Of a DNA stretch of 64,000 bases, positions 15,706 through 23,540 are shown one piece after another. This DNA comes from Brevibacillus sp051967035 (lineage in GTDB: Bacteria; Bacillota; Bacilli; Brevibacillales; Brevibacillaceae), in NCBI RefSeq assembly GCF_051967035.1, contig NZ_JBQCKK010000010.1, positions 62,001 through 126,000 of the forward strand, read 5' to 3'. Under the pieces are notes generated by a model. It saw only the letters and a program-made list of their open reading frames with translations. It ran no database searches and was not told the origin of the DNA. Position 1 is the first letter of the stretch, and each line of letters begins with the position of its first letter. The translations under genes and the position numbers were made by a program.

Positions 15706-17158
15706 AGCTCTCACCCGTTCTCGGCTGTCTATCCGTCCGCTTTGGCAGGATCAGCGTAAAGACCGAGCCTCGCTCACTGCTTTCCCTAAGCACGAGATCG
15801 CCGTCCAGCGCTTTGGCCATCATGCGCGAGTACGACAGCCCAAGCCCAAGCCCCCTCACCTTGTCCTTTTTGTTGCTTCCGCGGAAGAACCGCTCGAAGA
15901 CAAGCGGCTGCTCCTCTGCGGGAATCCCTTGACCGTTGTCCTTTACGTCCATGCGCACGTCCGTTTCGGTTTCGTACAGCACCAGTTGAATGCTTCCCTG
16001 GGCTTCCGCCTTTCCGATCGCCTGTCTCGCGTTGTTCAACAGATTGGTCAAAATTTGTTGAACGCGGCCCGGATCAACGACAACCGTCACAGGCTTCTCT
16101 GGGATGACAACCTCGAACGAGATAGCCCCCAGGTCTTGGACAATCCGCCATTGCGAGGCGATTTCCCTGACCAGCTTGTTGATGTCCTGCTCCTCCTTGT
16201 GGACGGTGATCGCCCCGACCGCAAACGAGTTGAAATCCAGCAAGTCCTCCACCATTTTTTGCAGACGCCTGGTTTCGTGCAGGCATATCTCCAAAAATTC
16301 TTTCTGTTCTGCCCCGGAAACGACTTCATCGTTAATCGCCTGAACCAGTCCGCTGATCGAGGTCACAGGCGTTTTCAACTCGTGGGTCACGCCGGCCAAC
16401 AGCTCTGTCCGCATGCTTTCCAGTTGGCGCAGGCGGTCAGCCATCTCCTTGAACGTGTAGACCAGTTCGTGAATTTCCCGCTCCTGGATCGGCTTCGTGA
16501 TCGTGACGTCGTAGTTGCCCTCCACGATTTTTCGCGCCGACAGCACGACTTGCTGAATCGGCTCCGACAGCCTCCGGGAGTGAAAGTAAATGACGGCCCA
16601 GCCAAGCACGCCGAGACTGCCGAGCATGATGACCAAATATTGCAGCTGCTCCCGGCCGATCTTGATATCGGTTTCGGGAAACAGCAGGATGACTTTCCCG
16701 ATCCTATTGTCGTTAAATTGCAAATCTTTCCGGATGACGTAAAGCGTATCACCCGACGCCTGCCTGATCCTGTCCGCCGTATTCGCCTGCTCTAGCAAGC
16801 CGGGTAGCGCCTTTTCCAGTGCGGGCGGCAGCATGTCCGGACGGCTGTAGAGGACCTCCCCCTGGTTGTTTTGAATAAACAACAGCAGGTTGCGATCCAC
16901 CCCCATGAACTTGCGCCGATTGTCCAGCACCTGGTGCAGCTGGGCTCCCACCAAAATGTTTCCATCGTCGTCTACGACCCGATCCGCCACTTCCTCGGCA
17001 AACAGCCGGGTCACCTCGATTTGCTTTTCCACCGCCGCGTATTTGATCCAATAGGCTGACACGGCTCCGACGATGAACAGGCCGACGACCAATGTCAGCA
17101 GGTAGCGGGTCGTCCAGTAGCGCAAAAGCGAGACGGGTTCCTGTTTTTTAATAAACAC
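15680..17158 (-). CDS. Sensor histidine kinase with HAMP domain
   Basis: This 492-residue protein starts at GTG 17158, inside the last codons of the response regulator gene (11-base overlap), with GAGGGGTGGGG upstream. Two helices (about 16-37 and 177-196) flank a sensor domain of about 140 residues (NNQGEVLYSRPDMLPPALEK). Then come HAMP (RRLSEPIQQVVLSARKIVEG), the H-box (LLAGVTHELKTPVTSISGLV), the N-box (QILTNLLNNARQAIG) and G-boxes (DVKDNGQGIP, RGLGLGLSYSRMMAKAL). It is a typical OmpR-partner kinase of the ResE/BaeS/PhoR kind. The signal is unknown. It forms an operon with the preceding regulator and sits between the dctB and dctA parts of the dicarboxylate system. Confidence 0.88.
   Translation of the reverse strand: MFIKKQEPVSLLRYWTTRYLLTLVVGLFIVGAVSAYWIKYAAVEKQIEVTRLFAEEVADRVVDDDGNILVGAQLHQVLDNRRKFMGVDRNLLLFIQNNQGEVLYSRPDMLPPALEKALPGLLEQANTADRIRQASGDTLYVIRKDLQFNDNRIGKVILLFPETDIKIGREQLQYLVIMLGSLGVLGWAVIYFHSRRLSEPIQQVVLSARKIVEGNYDVTITKPIQEREIHELVYTFKEMADRLRQLESMRTELLAGVTHELKTPVTSISGLVQAINDEVVSGAEQKEFLEICLHETRRLQKMVEDLLDFNSFAVGAITVHKEEQDINKLVREIASQWRIVQDLGAISFEVVIPEKPVTVVVDPGRVQQILTNLLNNARQAIGKAEAQGSIQLVLYETETDVRMDVKDNGQGIPAEEQPLVFERFFRGSNKKDKVRGLGLGLSYSRMMAKALDGDLVLRESSERGSVFTLILPKRTDRQPRTGESFTVSGEAL
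15683..15712. repeat. Perfect hairpin in overlapping ends of two convergent genes
   Basis: GAGAGCTTCACC (15683-15694) and GGTGAAGCTCTC (15701-15712) pair over 12 bases around AGAGAC. The hairpin covers the last codons of both dctB (+, stop 15705) and the kinase (-, stop 15680). No T-tract follows on either strand. Confidence 0.8.
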
Positions 17159-17828
17159 AGAACTGATACCCCACCCCTCGCAGCGTCTTGATCTCGCCTT
17201 CCTGGGCGGGCCAATTCTCCAATGTTTTGCGCACGCGCTTGATGGCGAGATCCACGGCGCGATCACTGCCTCCGTAGTCCATTCCCCATACCTGCTCGAT
17301 CAACTGCTCGCGGGTAAAGGTCTGGTTCGGATTTTGCGCCAGGAAGAGCAACAAGGACAAGTCGCGCGGATGAAACACCAGCTCCAGTCCGTGCAGCGTC
17401 ACGCGATGAGACTGGAAATTGATTTTCAGACTGCCGAAAAAACGCGTCTCCTGATCCTTCATCAAAATCACCGAGCGCCGCAGCACAGCATTGACTCTCG
17501 CCACCACTTCTTCGGCGACAAACGGCTTGGTTATATAGTCGTCGGCTCCCTGGTTGAGCCCCTTCAGCTTTTGATCGGTTTGCCCGAGCGCCGTCATGAT
17601 AATGACCGGACAGGCGCTTTTTTCCCGAATCTCCTGCAAAATCTCCCAGCCGCTTCGCTCGGGAAGCATGAGATCCAACAGAACGAGGTCCGGCTTTTTT
17701 TCGTCAAACAAGCGGATGGCTTCGCTTCCGTCTTCCGCCTGCCAGACCCGATAGCCCGCTTTTTGCAGGTACGCCTTCAGTACGCGCGAAATCACCAGTT
17801 CGTCTTCTACCAACAAAATGCTTTTCAT
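17148..17828 (-). CDS. OmpR family response regulator
   Basis: This 226-residue protein starts at ATG 17828. Receiver domain 1-118: acidic pair VEDEL, phospho-acceptor D52 (PDLVLLDLMLPERSG) and lysine in DDYITKPFVAEEV. A winged-helix OmpR/PhoB DNA-binding domain occupies 130-226 (VFHPRDLSLLLFLAQNPNQT, then WGMDYGGSDRAVDLAIKRVR and TLRGVGYQF). The kinase gene follows with an 11-base overlap, so the pair is one operon. Target genes are unknown; neighbours suggest carbon uptake or surface proteins. Confidence 0.9.
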   Translation of the reverse strand: MKSILLVEDELVISRVLKAYLQKAGYRVWQAEDGSEAIRLFDEKKPDLVLLDLMLPERSGWEILQEIREKSACPVIIMTALGQTDQKLKGLNQGADDYITKPFVAEEVVARVNAVLRRSVILMKDQETRFFGSLKINFQSHRVTLHGLELVFHPRDLSLLLFLAQNPNQTFTREQLIEQVWGMDYGGSDRAVDLAIKRVRKTLENWPAQEGEIKTLRGVGYQFCVY

Positions 17829-17944
17829 AGGCTTCCTATTCTCCCATTCGCGATCGCTCGCATGGTCCTTTCCCTCTATTACGTACTTCTATACTATCAG
17901 TTTACCTCGTTCTTTTTAGATTGGGAGTTGGGATTTTGGAAAAT

Positions 17945-17986
17945 AGGAAAAAAGCCTTGCTCCCTTTTTCAGGAAGCAAAGCTTTT
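17945..17986 (-). terminator. Terminator of the acidic surface-protein gene
   Basis: On the minus strand AAAAAGCTTTGCTTCC pairs imperfectly with GGGAGCAAGGCTTTTTT, ending in T residues. It begins 12 bases after the stop codon at 17998. Confidence 0.75.
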
Positions 17987-17997
17987 TGGGTTGAATC

Positions 17998-18744
17998 TTA
18001 GTTGATGATCTCATCTTCGAAGTAGATGTCTTCCTTGCTCACATCTCCTTCAAAGTCGTATTTTTTCTTGTCGTTGTTGCTGGTATCGACGATCTCGCCT
18101 ACTACGTCTGCATCGTCGAATTCATACCAGATGTCCTCAATGACGTTCACCACGAGGTCTTCATAGTCGGAATCGTCCAATTCGTCCTCATACTCATCGA
18201 AGTCGAGAGCGATTTCTACCTCGATCTCATCTTCGTCGCCGCTCAGGGTAATATCCCACTCAGCGCCGCGGAAGTCTTCGTAATCGTCATTCAGATCGTC
18301 TTCCAGATCGCTCAGAAGATCGTCGAAATCGTCGTCGTCATCGTCGTTTCTCGCCTCTTCCAGATCGTCCTCCAGGTCAGCGATTTGCTGGTTCAGCGTG
18401 TCGATCTTCGTTTGCAGACTGCGGATTTGGGCATCGCGCGCCGCCAGCTCGGCCGCATGCTGGGCGTCAGCCTGGTCTCTTACGGTGATGGTGTACGTAT
18501 TGCCATCCCAGACGACTTCCTTGTTGAACACGCCTGCCATCATGCGCAGCGGAATGTAGGTGGTTCCGTTCACGATGAAAGGTTCGATCGTCGTAGGAAC
18601 GGCAGCGCCATTATACAAAACCTTGATATTGTTGTACTTCGCCTGCAAGTTTTTTGTTCCGGTCGCTGCCTGAGAGCCGTTCGGCAGCAAGCTTGTCGCA
18701 AGAACCACCGCTGAGAAAACTGCCAGATACTGCTTTTTAAACAT
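17998..18744 (-). CDS. Secreted copper-amine-oxidase-like domain protein with acidic C-terminus
   Basis: This 248-residue protein starts at ATG 18744 with AGAAGGAGG ahead. Signal peptide 1-26 (YLAVFSAVVLATSLLPNGSQ, then AA). Residues 38-90 are one copper amine oxidase N-terminal-like repeat (VLYNGAAVPTTIEPFIVNGT, TYIPLRMMAGVF), a fold common in Paenibacillaceae surface proteins and not itself an oxidase. Residues about 95-132 are a coiled coil (AARDAQIRSLQTKIDTLNQQ). The remainder is very rich in Asp and Glu, including six Asp in a row (134-139). The acidic part could bind calcium or other cations; this is inferred. It has its own TTGACA promoter element (18831-18836) and terminator. Confidence 0.75.
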   Translation of the reverse strand: MFKKQYLAVFSAVVLATSLLPNGSQAATGTKNLQAKYNNIKVLYNGAAVPTTIEPFIVNGTTYIPLRMMAGVFNKEVVWDGNTYTITVRDQADAQHAAELAARDAQIRSLQTKIDTLNQQIADLEDDLEEARNDDDDDDFDDLLSDLEDDLNDDYEDFRGAEWDITLSGDEDEIEVEIALDFDEYEDELDDSDYEDLVVNVIEDIWYEFDDADVVGEIVDTSNNDKKKYDFEGDVSKEDIYFEDEIIN

Positions 18745-18933
18745 CGAAAATCCTCCTTCTCCCGGTTGTCTTTTTTAAGTCATGTCGCTATGTACACCAC
18801 CTACTTTACCTATTGATCGTGTCGAGAGTATGTCAACCTTGCATTTTTTCTGTCCCGGCTTCAGGCGAATCCGTGACCAAAACGACCAAAACAACCAATA
18901 TGACCGTATCATTCTCCATTTTCGCTCCATTCT

Positions 18934-18967
18934 GTACAATGCGAAATAGATAAGGGAAGCGCTTACA
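18934..18967 (+). promoter_or_regulatory. dctA promoter -10 and CcpA (cre)-like site
   Basis: GGGAAGCGCTTACA at 18954-18967 matches the cre consensus TGAAAGCGCTTTCA at most positions. It lies 15 bases after a TACAAT -10-like element (18934-18939). A cre site just downstream of a promoter usually means repression by CcpA when preferred sugars are present, which suits a dicarboxylate carrier. The match is by eye. Confidence 0.55.
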
Positions 18968-19025
18968 ACAGCAAACTTCCAGACACAGCACCACATGCAA
19001 TTTGAGGAGAAAAGGGGTCGGTTCG

Positions 19026-20321
19026 ATGCGGATCAACTTTAGAAACCTGACCGTTCAGGTTGTCATTGCCATCATTCTCGGCATACTCGTCGGGCATTTT
19101 GCCCCCACATTCGGCGCAGAGCTGAAGGTGTTGGCGGATATGTTTGTCAAGCTGATTAAAATGGTCATTCCGCCGATTGTGTTCTTCACGGTCGTAAACG
19201 GAATCGCGAGCATGGGCGACATGAAAAAGGTCGGCAAGATCGGCGGCAAGGCACTGATTTATTTTGAAATCGTTACCACGATTGCGCTGGCCATCGGACT
19301 TGTCGTCGTCAACCTCATCAAACCGGGCCAAGGCTTCGACAAAACGGGCTTGACGAGCGGAGACGTCAGCAAGTACACAGAAGCGGCTGCGCAATCGAAT
19401 CACGGCTTCGTCGATTTTATCGCCAGCATCATCCCGGAAAACGTCGTCGGTGCCATGGCAAAAGGCGAACTGCTTCCCATCCTGTTCTTCGCTGTCCTGT
19501 TCGGGCTGTCGCTCGCGGCCATGGGTCCTGCCTCCCAGCCTGTCATCAAGCTGTTTGACAAGCTGACACACGGATTTTTCGGCGTCGTCAACATGATTAT
19601 GAAGGTGTCCCCGCTGGCGGCATTCGGAGCGATGGCCTACACGATCGGCAAGTTCGGCATCGGCTCTCTCACCCGTCTGGGCCTGCTGATGACAGCGGTG
19701 TACATCACCATGTTTTTGTTCATCGTCCTGGTGTTGGGCGGTATCGCCCGCTACTACCAATTCAGCATCTTTTCGTTTATCAAATACATTCGCGAAGAAA
19801 TTTTGCTGGTGCTTGGCACCTCTTCCTCGGAATCGGCTCTTCCGCGAATGATGGACCGTCTGGAGAAGTACGGCTGTTCCAAATCAGTTGTCGGCCTTGT
19901 CGTTCCTACAGGCTATTCGTTCAACCTGGACGGAACCTCGATCTACCTGTCGATGGCAGCGATGTTTATCGCCCAGGCGTACGGCGTCGATCTCAGCATC
20001 TGGCAGCAGTTGACCTTGCTCGGCATTTTGATGATTACGTCCAAGGGCGCAGCAGGCGTGACAGGCTCCGGCTTCATTACGCTTGCGGCTACACTGGCAG
20101 CGTTCCCGATGATTCCGGTCGAAGGCATTGCCCTGCTGCTCGGGGTGGACCGCTTCATGTCCGAGGCGCGCGCGATTACGAACCTGATCGGAAACGGCGT
20201 AGCAGCGGTTGTCATCGCCAAGCAAGAGGACGAATTCCATCCGGGGCGCGTCCAGCAAGCGAGCGACGCAACAGAGCCGGGCTCGGAACAGGAATCCGAG
20301 GGCAAAGCGATCTGGGCGTAA
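19026..20321 (+). CDS. dctA: C4-dicarboxylate:cation symporter (DAACS family)
   Basis: This 431-residue membrane protein starts at ATG 19026 (TTGAGGAGAAAAGGGG upstream). It has the DAACS/GltP-DctA pattern: HP1 serine run GTSSSESALPRMMDRLEKYG, the TM7 motif PTGYSFNLDGTSIYLSMAAM, and the HP2/TM8 segment ITSKGAAGVTGSGFITLAAT followed by DRFMSEARAITNLIGNGVAA. The last segment is closer to DctA than to glutamate carriers. It should import succinate, fumarate or malate with protons or sodium. The dctB-dctS-dctR genes lie 3-6 kb upstream; a cre-like site lies in the promoter. Confidence 0.9.
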   Translation: MRINFRNLTVQVVIAIILGILVGHFAPTFGAELKVLADMFVKLIKMVIPPIVFFTVVNGIASMGDMKKVGKIGGKALIYFEIVTTIALAIGLVVVNLIKPGQGFDKTGLTSGDVSKYTEAAAQSNHGFVDFIASIIPENVVGAMAKGELLPILFFAVLFGLSLAAMGPASQPVIKLFDKLTHGFFGVVNMIMKVSPLAAFGAMAYTIGKFGIGSLTRLGLLMTAVYITMFLFIVLVLGGIARYYQFSIFSFIKYIREEILLVLGTSSSESALPRMMDRLEKYGCSKSVVGLVVPTGYSFNLDGTSIYLSMAAMFIAQAYGVDLSIWQQLTLLGILMITSKGAAGVTGSGFITLAATLAAFPMIPVEGIALLLGVDRFMSEARAITNLIGNGVAAVVIAKQEDEFHPGRVQQASDATEPGSEQESEGKAIWA

Positions 20322-20349
20322 CATCTGTGCCGCTGCTTTTGGCTATAAC

Positions 20350-20381
20350 ACAAGGGAACCCGCTCCGGCAGGTTCCCTTGT
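20350..20381. terminator. Terminator hairpin after dctA
   Basis: ACAAGGGAACC pairs with GGTTCCCTTGT around CGCTCCGGCA. The T-tract is weak on both strands. It lies between the convergent dctA and coiled-coil genes. Confidence 0.7.
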
Positions 20382-20451
20382 TGCGTGACAGGCTTTGCTT
20401 TTTTCAGACGCCAACCTTCATGCGTGTTGGTGGAAAAAATGTACTCCTTGC

Positions 20452-20706
20452 TCAATCATGTGGCCATGTCTTGCGCAGGTCCTGCTCGAACTGGCGCAAA
20501 TGTTTGATTCGCTTCTGCGCAGCCTGGTATTCCTCCAGCCAGTGCTCCTTCTCCCGCTCGCGGATGATCTCTGCTTTTTTCTCCAGCTCCCGCACCTCAT
20601 TGCGCAGGGCAATCACGATATCCAAGAGCTCATCCATCTCCATGGAGCGCATATCCTGAATAAAATGCCATTCTGCTTCGGTTAAACGATATTGCTTGTT
20701 GGCCAC
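20452..20706 (-). CDS. Small coiled-coil protein of unknown function
   Basis: This 84-residue protein starts at GTG 20706 with AAGGGTGA ahead. It is almost entirely helical and charged (DELLDIVIALRNEVRELEKK, then REREKEHWLEEYQAAQKRIK), with no membrane helix, and should form a coiled coil. The N-terminal YRLTEAEWHFIQDMRSMEMD is distinctive, but I do not recognise the family. It lies between dctA and khtT on the opposite strand and seems monocistronic. Confidence 0.65.
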   Translation of the reverse strand: MANKQYRLTEAEWHFIQDMRSMEMDELLDIVIALRNEVRELEKKAEIIREREKEHWLEEYQAAQKRIKHLRQFEQDLRKTWPHD

Positions 20707-20987
20707 GCTTCATCACCCTTAAACAATGTGTTAAATCTGTTGGAATTTGTTGCATCTATGTGAATTCCTGTTCGTCCCCGGAAAGCGGCTGGGCGCATCG
20801 TGTATAATAATGGAATAATAGGTACGTATGTCGACCATGCCACCTCACATGCACCGGGGTTATTACTAAAATAGCACCGGAATGGTTATAATTCCAAATA
20901 ATTATTGGCGGCATGCAAAGCGCTCTTTCCCTGAAAAAGAGTGACGACCTATCCAAATACAGACGTGGAATTGAAGGAGGCTGTTGC

Positions 20988-21485
20988 ATGTTCTCGATTC
21001 GAGAAACAGATTTGCCGGGCATCGGCAGAAAATACCAGGTGGAAACGAAAAGCGGCGACAAGCTGGTCATCGTCATTCACGATGACGGACGCCGGGAAAT
21101 GTACCATTTCGATCGGGAAGATCCCGATGACAACATCTCGATGGTGACCCTCGATGATGACGAGGCACGGCAAATCGCAGCCATCGTCGGCGGCTTGACG
21201 TACAAGCCATCCGCTTTGGAAACCGTTGAGGTCGCATTGGACAAACTCGTGATCGAGTGGTACAAGATCGAGTCTGGCGCACGCGCCATCGGCAAGACGA
21301 TTGGCGAGCTGGATGTGCGTCAGGAGACGGGAGCCACCATTATTGCCGTCATTGAAAAAGATCATAAGCAAACGATCAACCCAGGTCCCGACTATGTGCT
21401 CTGTGCAGGCTCTACCCTGGTTGTCGCGGGGGAACGAAAGCAGGTGAAGGCGCTCAAGACTATTCTCAGCAACGGGGGTGATTGA
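20988..21485 (+). CDS. khtT: K+/H+ antiporter regulatory subunit KhtT
   Basis: This 165-residue cytosolic protein starts at ATG 20988 behind AAGGAGG. The N-terminal half (1-75) is the KhtT-specific domain (FSIRETDLPGIGRKYQVETK, then DGRREMYHFDREDP). The C-terminal half (about 80-160) is an RCK_C/TrkA-C domain (ALDKLVIEWYKIESGARAIG, INPGPDYVLCAGSTLVVAGE). In B. subtilis KhtT gates the KhtU antiporter and responds to pH and c-di-AMP. Its stop codon overlaps the khtU start region. The third member, khtS, is not present next to it. Confidence 0.9.
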   Translation: MFSIRETDLPGIGRKYQVETKSGDKLVIVIHDDGRREMYHFDREDPDDNISMVTLDDDEARQIAAIVGGLTYKPSALETVEVALDKLVIEWYKIESGARAIGKTIGELDVRQETGATIIAVIEKDHKQTINPGPDYVLCAGSTLVVAGERKQVKALKTILSNGGD

Positions 21486-21487
21486 CC

Positions 21488-22717
21488 TTGGAGCACATCG
21501 TGTTTGAAGTCGGCCTTGCGCTCGCTCTGATTGCCATCGCCGGCTTTCTCTCCATCAAGTTGAAGTTCTCCATCGTTCCCTTTTACATTTTGGTCGGGAT
21601 GGTCGTCGGTCCGCACGCTCCCGACTTCGGCCTGTTCGACCTTCGCTTTATCGACAGCGCTCCGCTCATCGAATTCATGGGCAGAGTCGGCGTGCTTTTT
21701 CTGTTGTTTTACCTCGGACTTGAATTTTCAGTGGGGCGACTCATCAAAGCCGGCCGCTCGATTGCGATTGGCGGCACAATCTACATCGCCATCAACTTTA
21801 CGCTCGGACTGCTGTTTGGCTGGGCTGCCGGCTTTCCGCTCAAGGAAATGCTGATTGTCGCGGGAATCACCACGATTTCCTCCAGCGCGATCGTGGCCAA
21901 AGTGCTGGTCGATCTCAAGCGCACCGCCAATCGCGAAACCGAAATGATTCTCGGCATCATCATGTTCGAGGACATTTTTTTGGCCGTGTACATCTCCATC
22001 GTTTCCGGGCTGGTTCTCTCCGGAGCCACTTCCGTTGGCGGCGTGATTTCCTCCGCCCTGATCGCGCTGGGCTACATGCTCTTGCTCATCATCGTCGGGC
22101 GCAAGCTCGTCCCCTTTTTGAACCGCGCGCTCAACATCAAATCGAACGAAGTGTTCATGATTACCGTGTTTGCCGCCCTGTTTCTGATTGCGGGTTTTTC
22201 CGAGACGATCCATGTAGCTGAGGCCATCGGCGCACTGCTCGTGGGGCTCATATTGGCAGAAACACAGCATATGAAACGCATCGAACATCTGATCCTGCCC
22301 TTTCGCGACTTTTTCGGCGCCATGTTTTTCTTCAGCTTCGGGTTAACGATTGATCCCTTGTCGCTTCTGGGCGCCGTCTGGCTGTCCATCGCGGCGGTCA
22401 TCATCACGCTCGTCGGCAACGTCGCTGCCGGGCTGCTTGCTGGCCGCAGCGCCGGGCTGCCGCCCAAGGCCTCCACGAACATCGGACTGACCATCGTTTC
22501 CCGCGGTGAGTTTTCCATCATCATGGCTAATCTGGGAAAAGCAGGCGCACTCATGGATATCCTGCAGCCGTTCGCCGCGCTGTACGTGCTGATCCTGGCG
22601 ATCTTAGGCCCTCTTTTGACGAAGGAGTCCAAACGCATCTACCAGTTACTGAACGCCGTTTTGCCTCTCGAACGAATCAGCAAAAGCAAACGGCCGGAAA
22701 ACAGTCCGGGCAACTGA
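21488..22717 (+). CDS. khtU: K+/H+ antiporter membrane subunit KhtU
   Basis: This 409-residue CPA2-type antiporter has about 12 helices. The start at TTG 21488 lies 7 bases after GGGGTGA; TTG 21482 is too close to that site. Family features: KFSIVPFYILVGMVVGPHAP, ITTISSSAIVAKVLVDLKRT (central antiporter motif with following ILGIIMFEDIFLAVYISIV), and LGLTIDPLSL-like FFSFGLTIDPLSL. It lacks a cytosolic TrkA-N domain because regulation is through the separate KhtT subunit encoded just upstream. It exports K+ or NH4+ in exchange for protons, for example at alkaline pH. Confidence 0.9.
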   Translation: MEHIVFEVGLALALIAIAGFLSIKLKFSIVPFYILVGMVVGPHAPDFGLFDLRFIDSAPLIEFMGRVGVLFLLFYLGLEFSVGRLIKAGRSIAIGGTIYIAINFTLGLLFGWAAGFPLKEMLIVAGITTISSSAIVAKVLVDLKRTANRETEMILGIIMFEDIFLAVYISIVSGLVLSGATSVGGVISSALIALGYMLLLIIVGRKLVPFLNRALNIKSNEVFMITVFAALFLIAGFSETIHVAEAIGALLVGLILAETQHMKRIEHLILPFRDFFGAMFFFSFGLTIDPLSLLGAVWLSIAAVIITLVGNVAAGLLAGRSAGLPPKASTNIGLTIVSRGEFSIIMANLGKAGALMDILQPFAALYVLILAILGPLLTKESKRIYQLLNAVLPLERISKSKRPENSPGN

Positions 22718-22720
22718 CGG

Positions 22721-22794
22721 ACGGAACGAATGGGGGATACAAAAAAAACAACCCAAGCCCGCATGCTGAACAGGCTCAGGTTCGTTCCGTTTTA
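22721..22794. terminator. Long inverted repeat between khtU and sirC
   Basis: ACGGAACGAA (22721-22730) pairs with TTCGTTCCGT (22781-22790) around a 50-base loop, followed by TTTATG on the plus strand. It lies between convergent khtU and the last cobalamin gene and probably separates the two transcripts. The loop is long for a standard terminator. Confidence 0.5.
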
Positions 22795-23451
22795 TGCCTT
22801 TTCTTGTCTCTCCAGCCATCCGGCCACAAGCGCCGCTGCCTCCCGGTCCCTTCGCTCGCTCTCTCCGCTTCGGGTCCAGTGCAAAAAGCGGTCGTCCAAC
22901 AGCTCTGCCAAGATAGCACGCTTGTCTGCCGGGCGAAGCTCATCCAGCGCGAGTACGCGGCGGCGCATTTTGCCCAAAAAGAGCGTGTAGTCCTCGTACT
23001 CCGGCCCGATCCACGCTTCCAGCTGGCGGCGCAGTTTCTTCGCCAATCCCGGATTGTTGCCCCCTGTCGAGATGGCAACGGTCACGTCGCCGCGCTCGAC
23101 TACGGACGGCACCGTAAACGAGCACAGGTCGGGACGATCCACTACGTTGATCCACTGGCACCCGGCTTGCCGACACGCCTCGTAAACAGCCAGGTTGACC
23201 GCCGGATCGCTGGTCGCCGCGATGACGAGCACGGCGTCCGCGACGTCATCGGGGACGAACGGGCGCAGCCGGAGCGTCAGCTTGCCCGCTTGCTCCCATT
23301 CGCGCATCGCCTCCGTGCAGGAGGGACTCACGACGCTGACGGCTGCCCCAGCGGCCAGCAGGCTGGCGATTTTTCGTTCCGCGACTTGCCCGCCGCCGAC
23401 GACCACGCAGTGTTTCTGTTCCAGGTTGACCATCATGGCATACGGCCGCAT
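22792..23451 (-). CDS. sirC: Precorrin-2 dehydrogenase / siroheme-synthase-like protein
   Basis: This 219-residue protein starts at ATG 23451 behind GGAGGAGGGATG. N-terminal NAD-binding fold: CVVVGGGQVAERKIASLLAA, then LVIAATSDPAVN, and NVVDRPDLCSFTVPSVVERG with AISTGGNNPGLAKKLRRQLE, the SirC/Met8 core. The family oxidises precorrin-2 to sirohydrochlorin with NAD+, the precursor that CbiX metallates with cobalt. It is the last of the cobalamin run, 89 bases after cobA, and a hairpin lies in that gap. A separate ferrochelatase role cannot be excluded. Confidence 0.88.
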   Translation of the reverse strand: MRPYAMMVNLEQKHCVVVGGGQVAERKIASLLAAGAAVSVVSPSCTEAMREWEQAGKLTLRLRPFVPDDVADAVLVIAATSDPAVNLAVYEACRQAGCQWINVVDRPDLCSFTVPSVVERGDVTVAISTGGNNPGLAKKLRRQLEAWIGPEYEDYTLFLGKMRRRVLALDELRPADKRAILAELLDDRFLHWTRSGESERRDREAAALVAGWLERQEKA

Positions 23452-23477
23452 CCTTCATCCCTCCTCCCAACATGTTT

Positions 23478-23525
23478 CGGGCAACCAACCGGATGGCTCC
23501 TCCGATCACTTCATCCGGTTGCCCG
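23478..23525 (-). repeat. Hairpin between cobA and sirC
   Basis: CGGGCAACCGGATG on the minus strand pairs with CATCCGGTTGGTTGCCCG, with a small bulge and a loop holding GGAGGAG. No T-tract follows. It may act in mRNA processing or partial attenuation before the last gene. Confidence 0.5.
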
Positions 23526-23540
23526 CTTCCCTGCCCTTGC

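Noticed and set aside
20707..20987. c-di-AMP (ydaO) riboswitch ahead of khtT
   Set aside because: The region has repeated ACCGG strings and a TATAAT, but none of the conserved ydaO core elements could be aligned.
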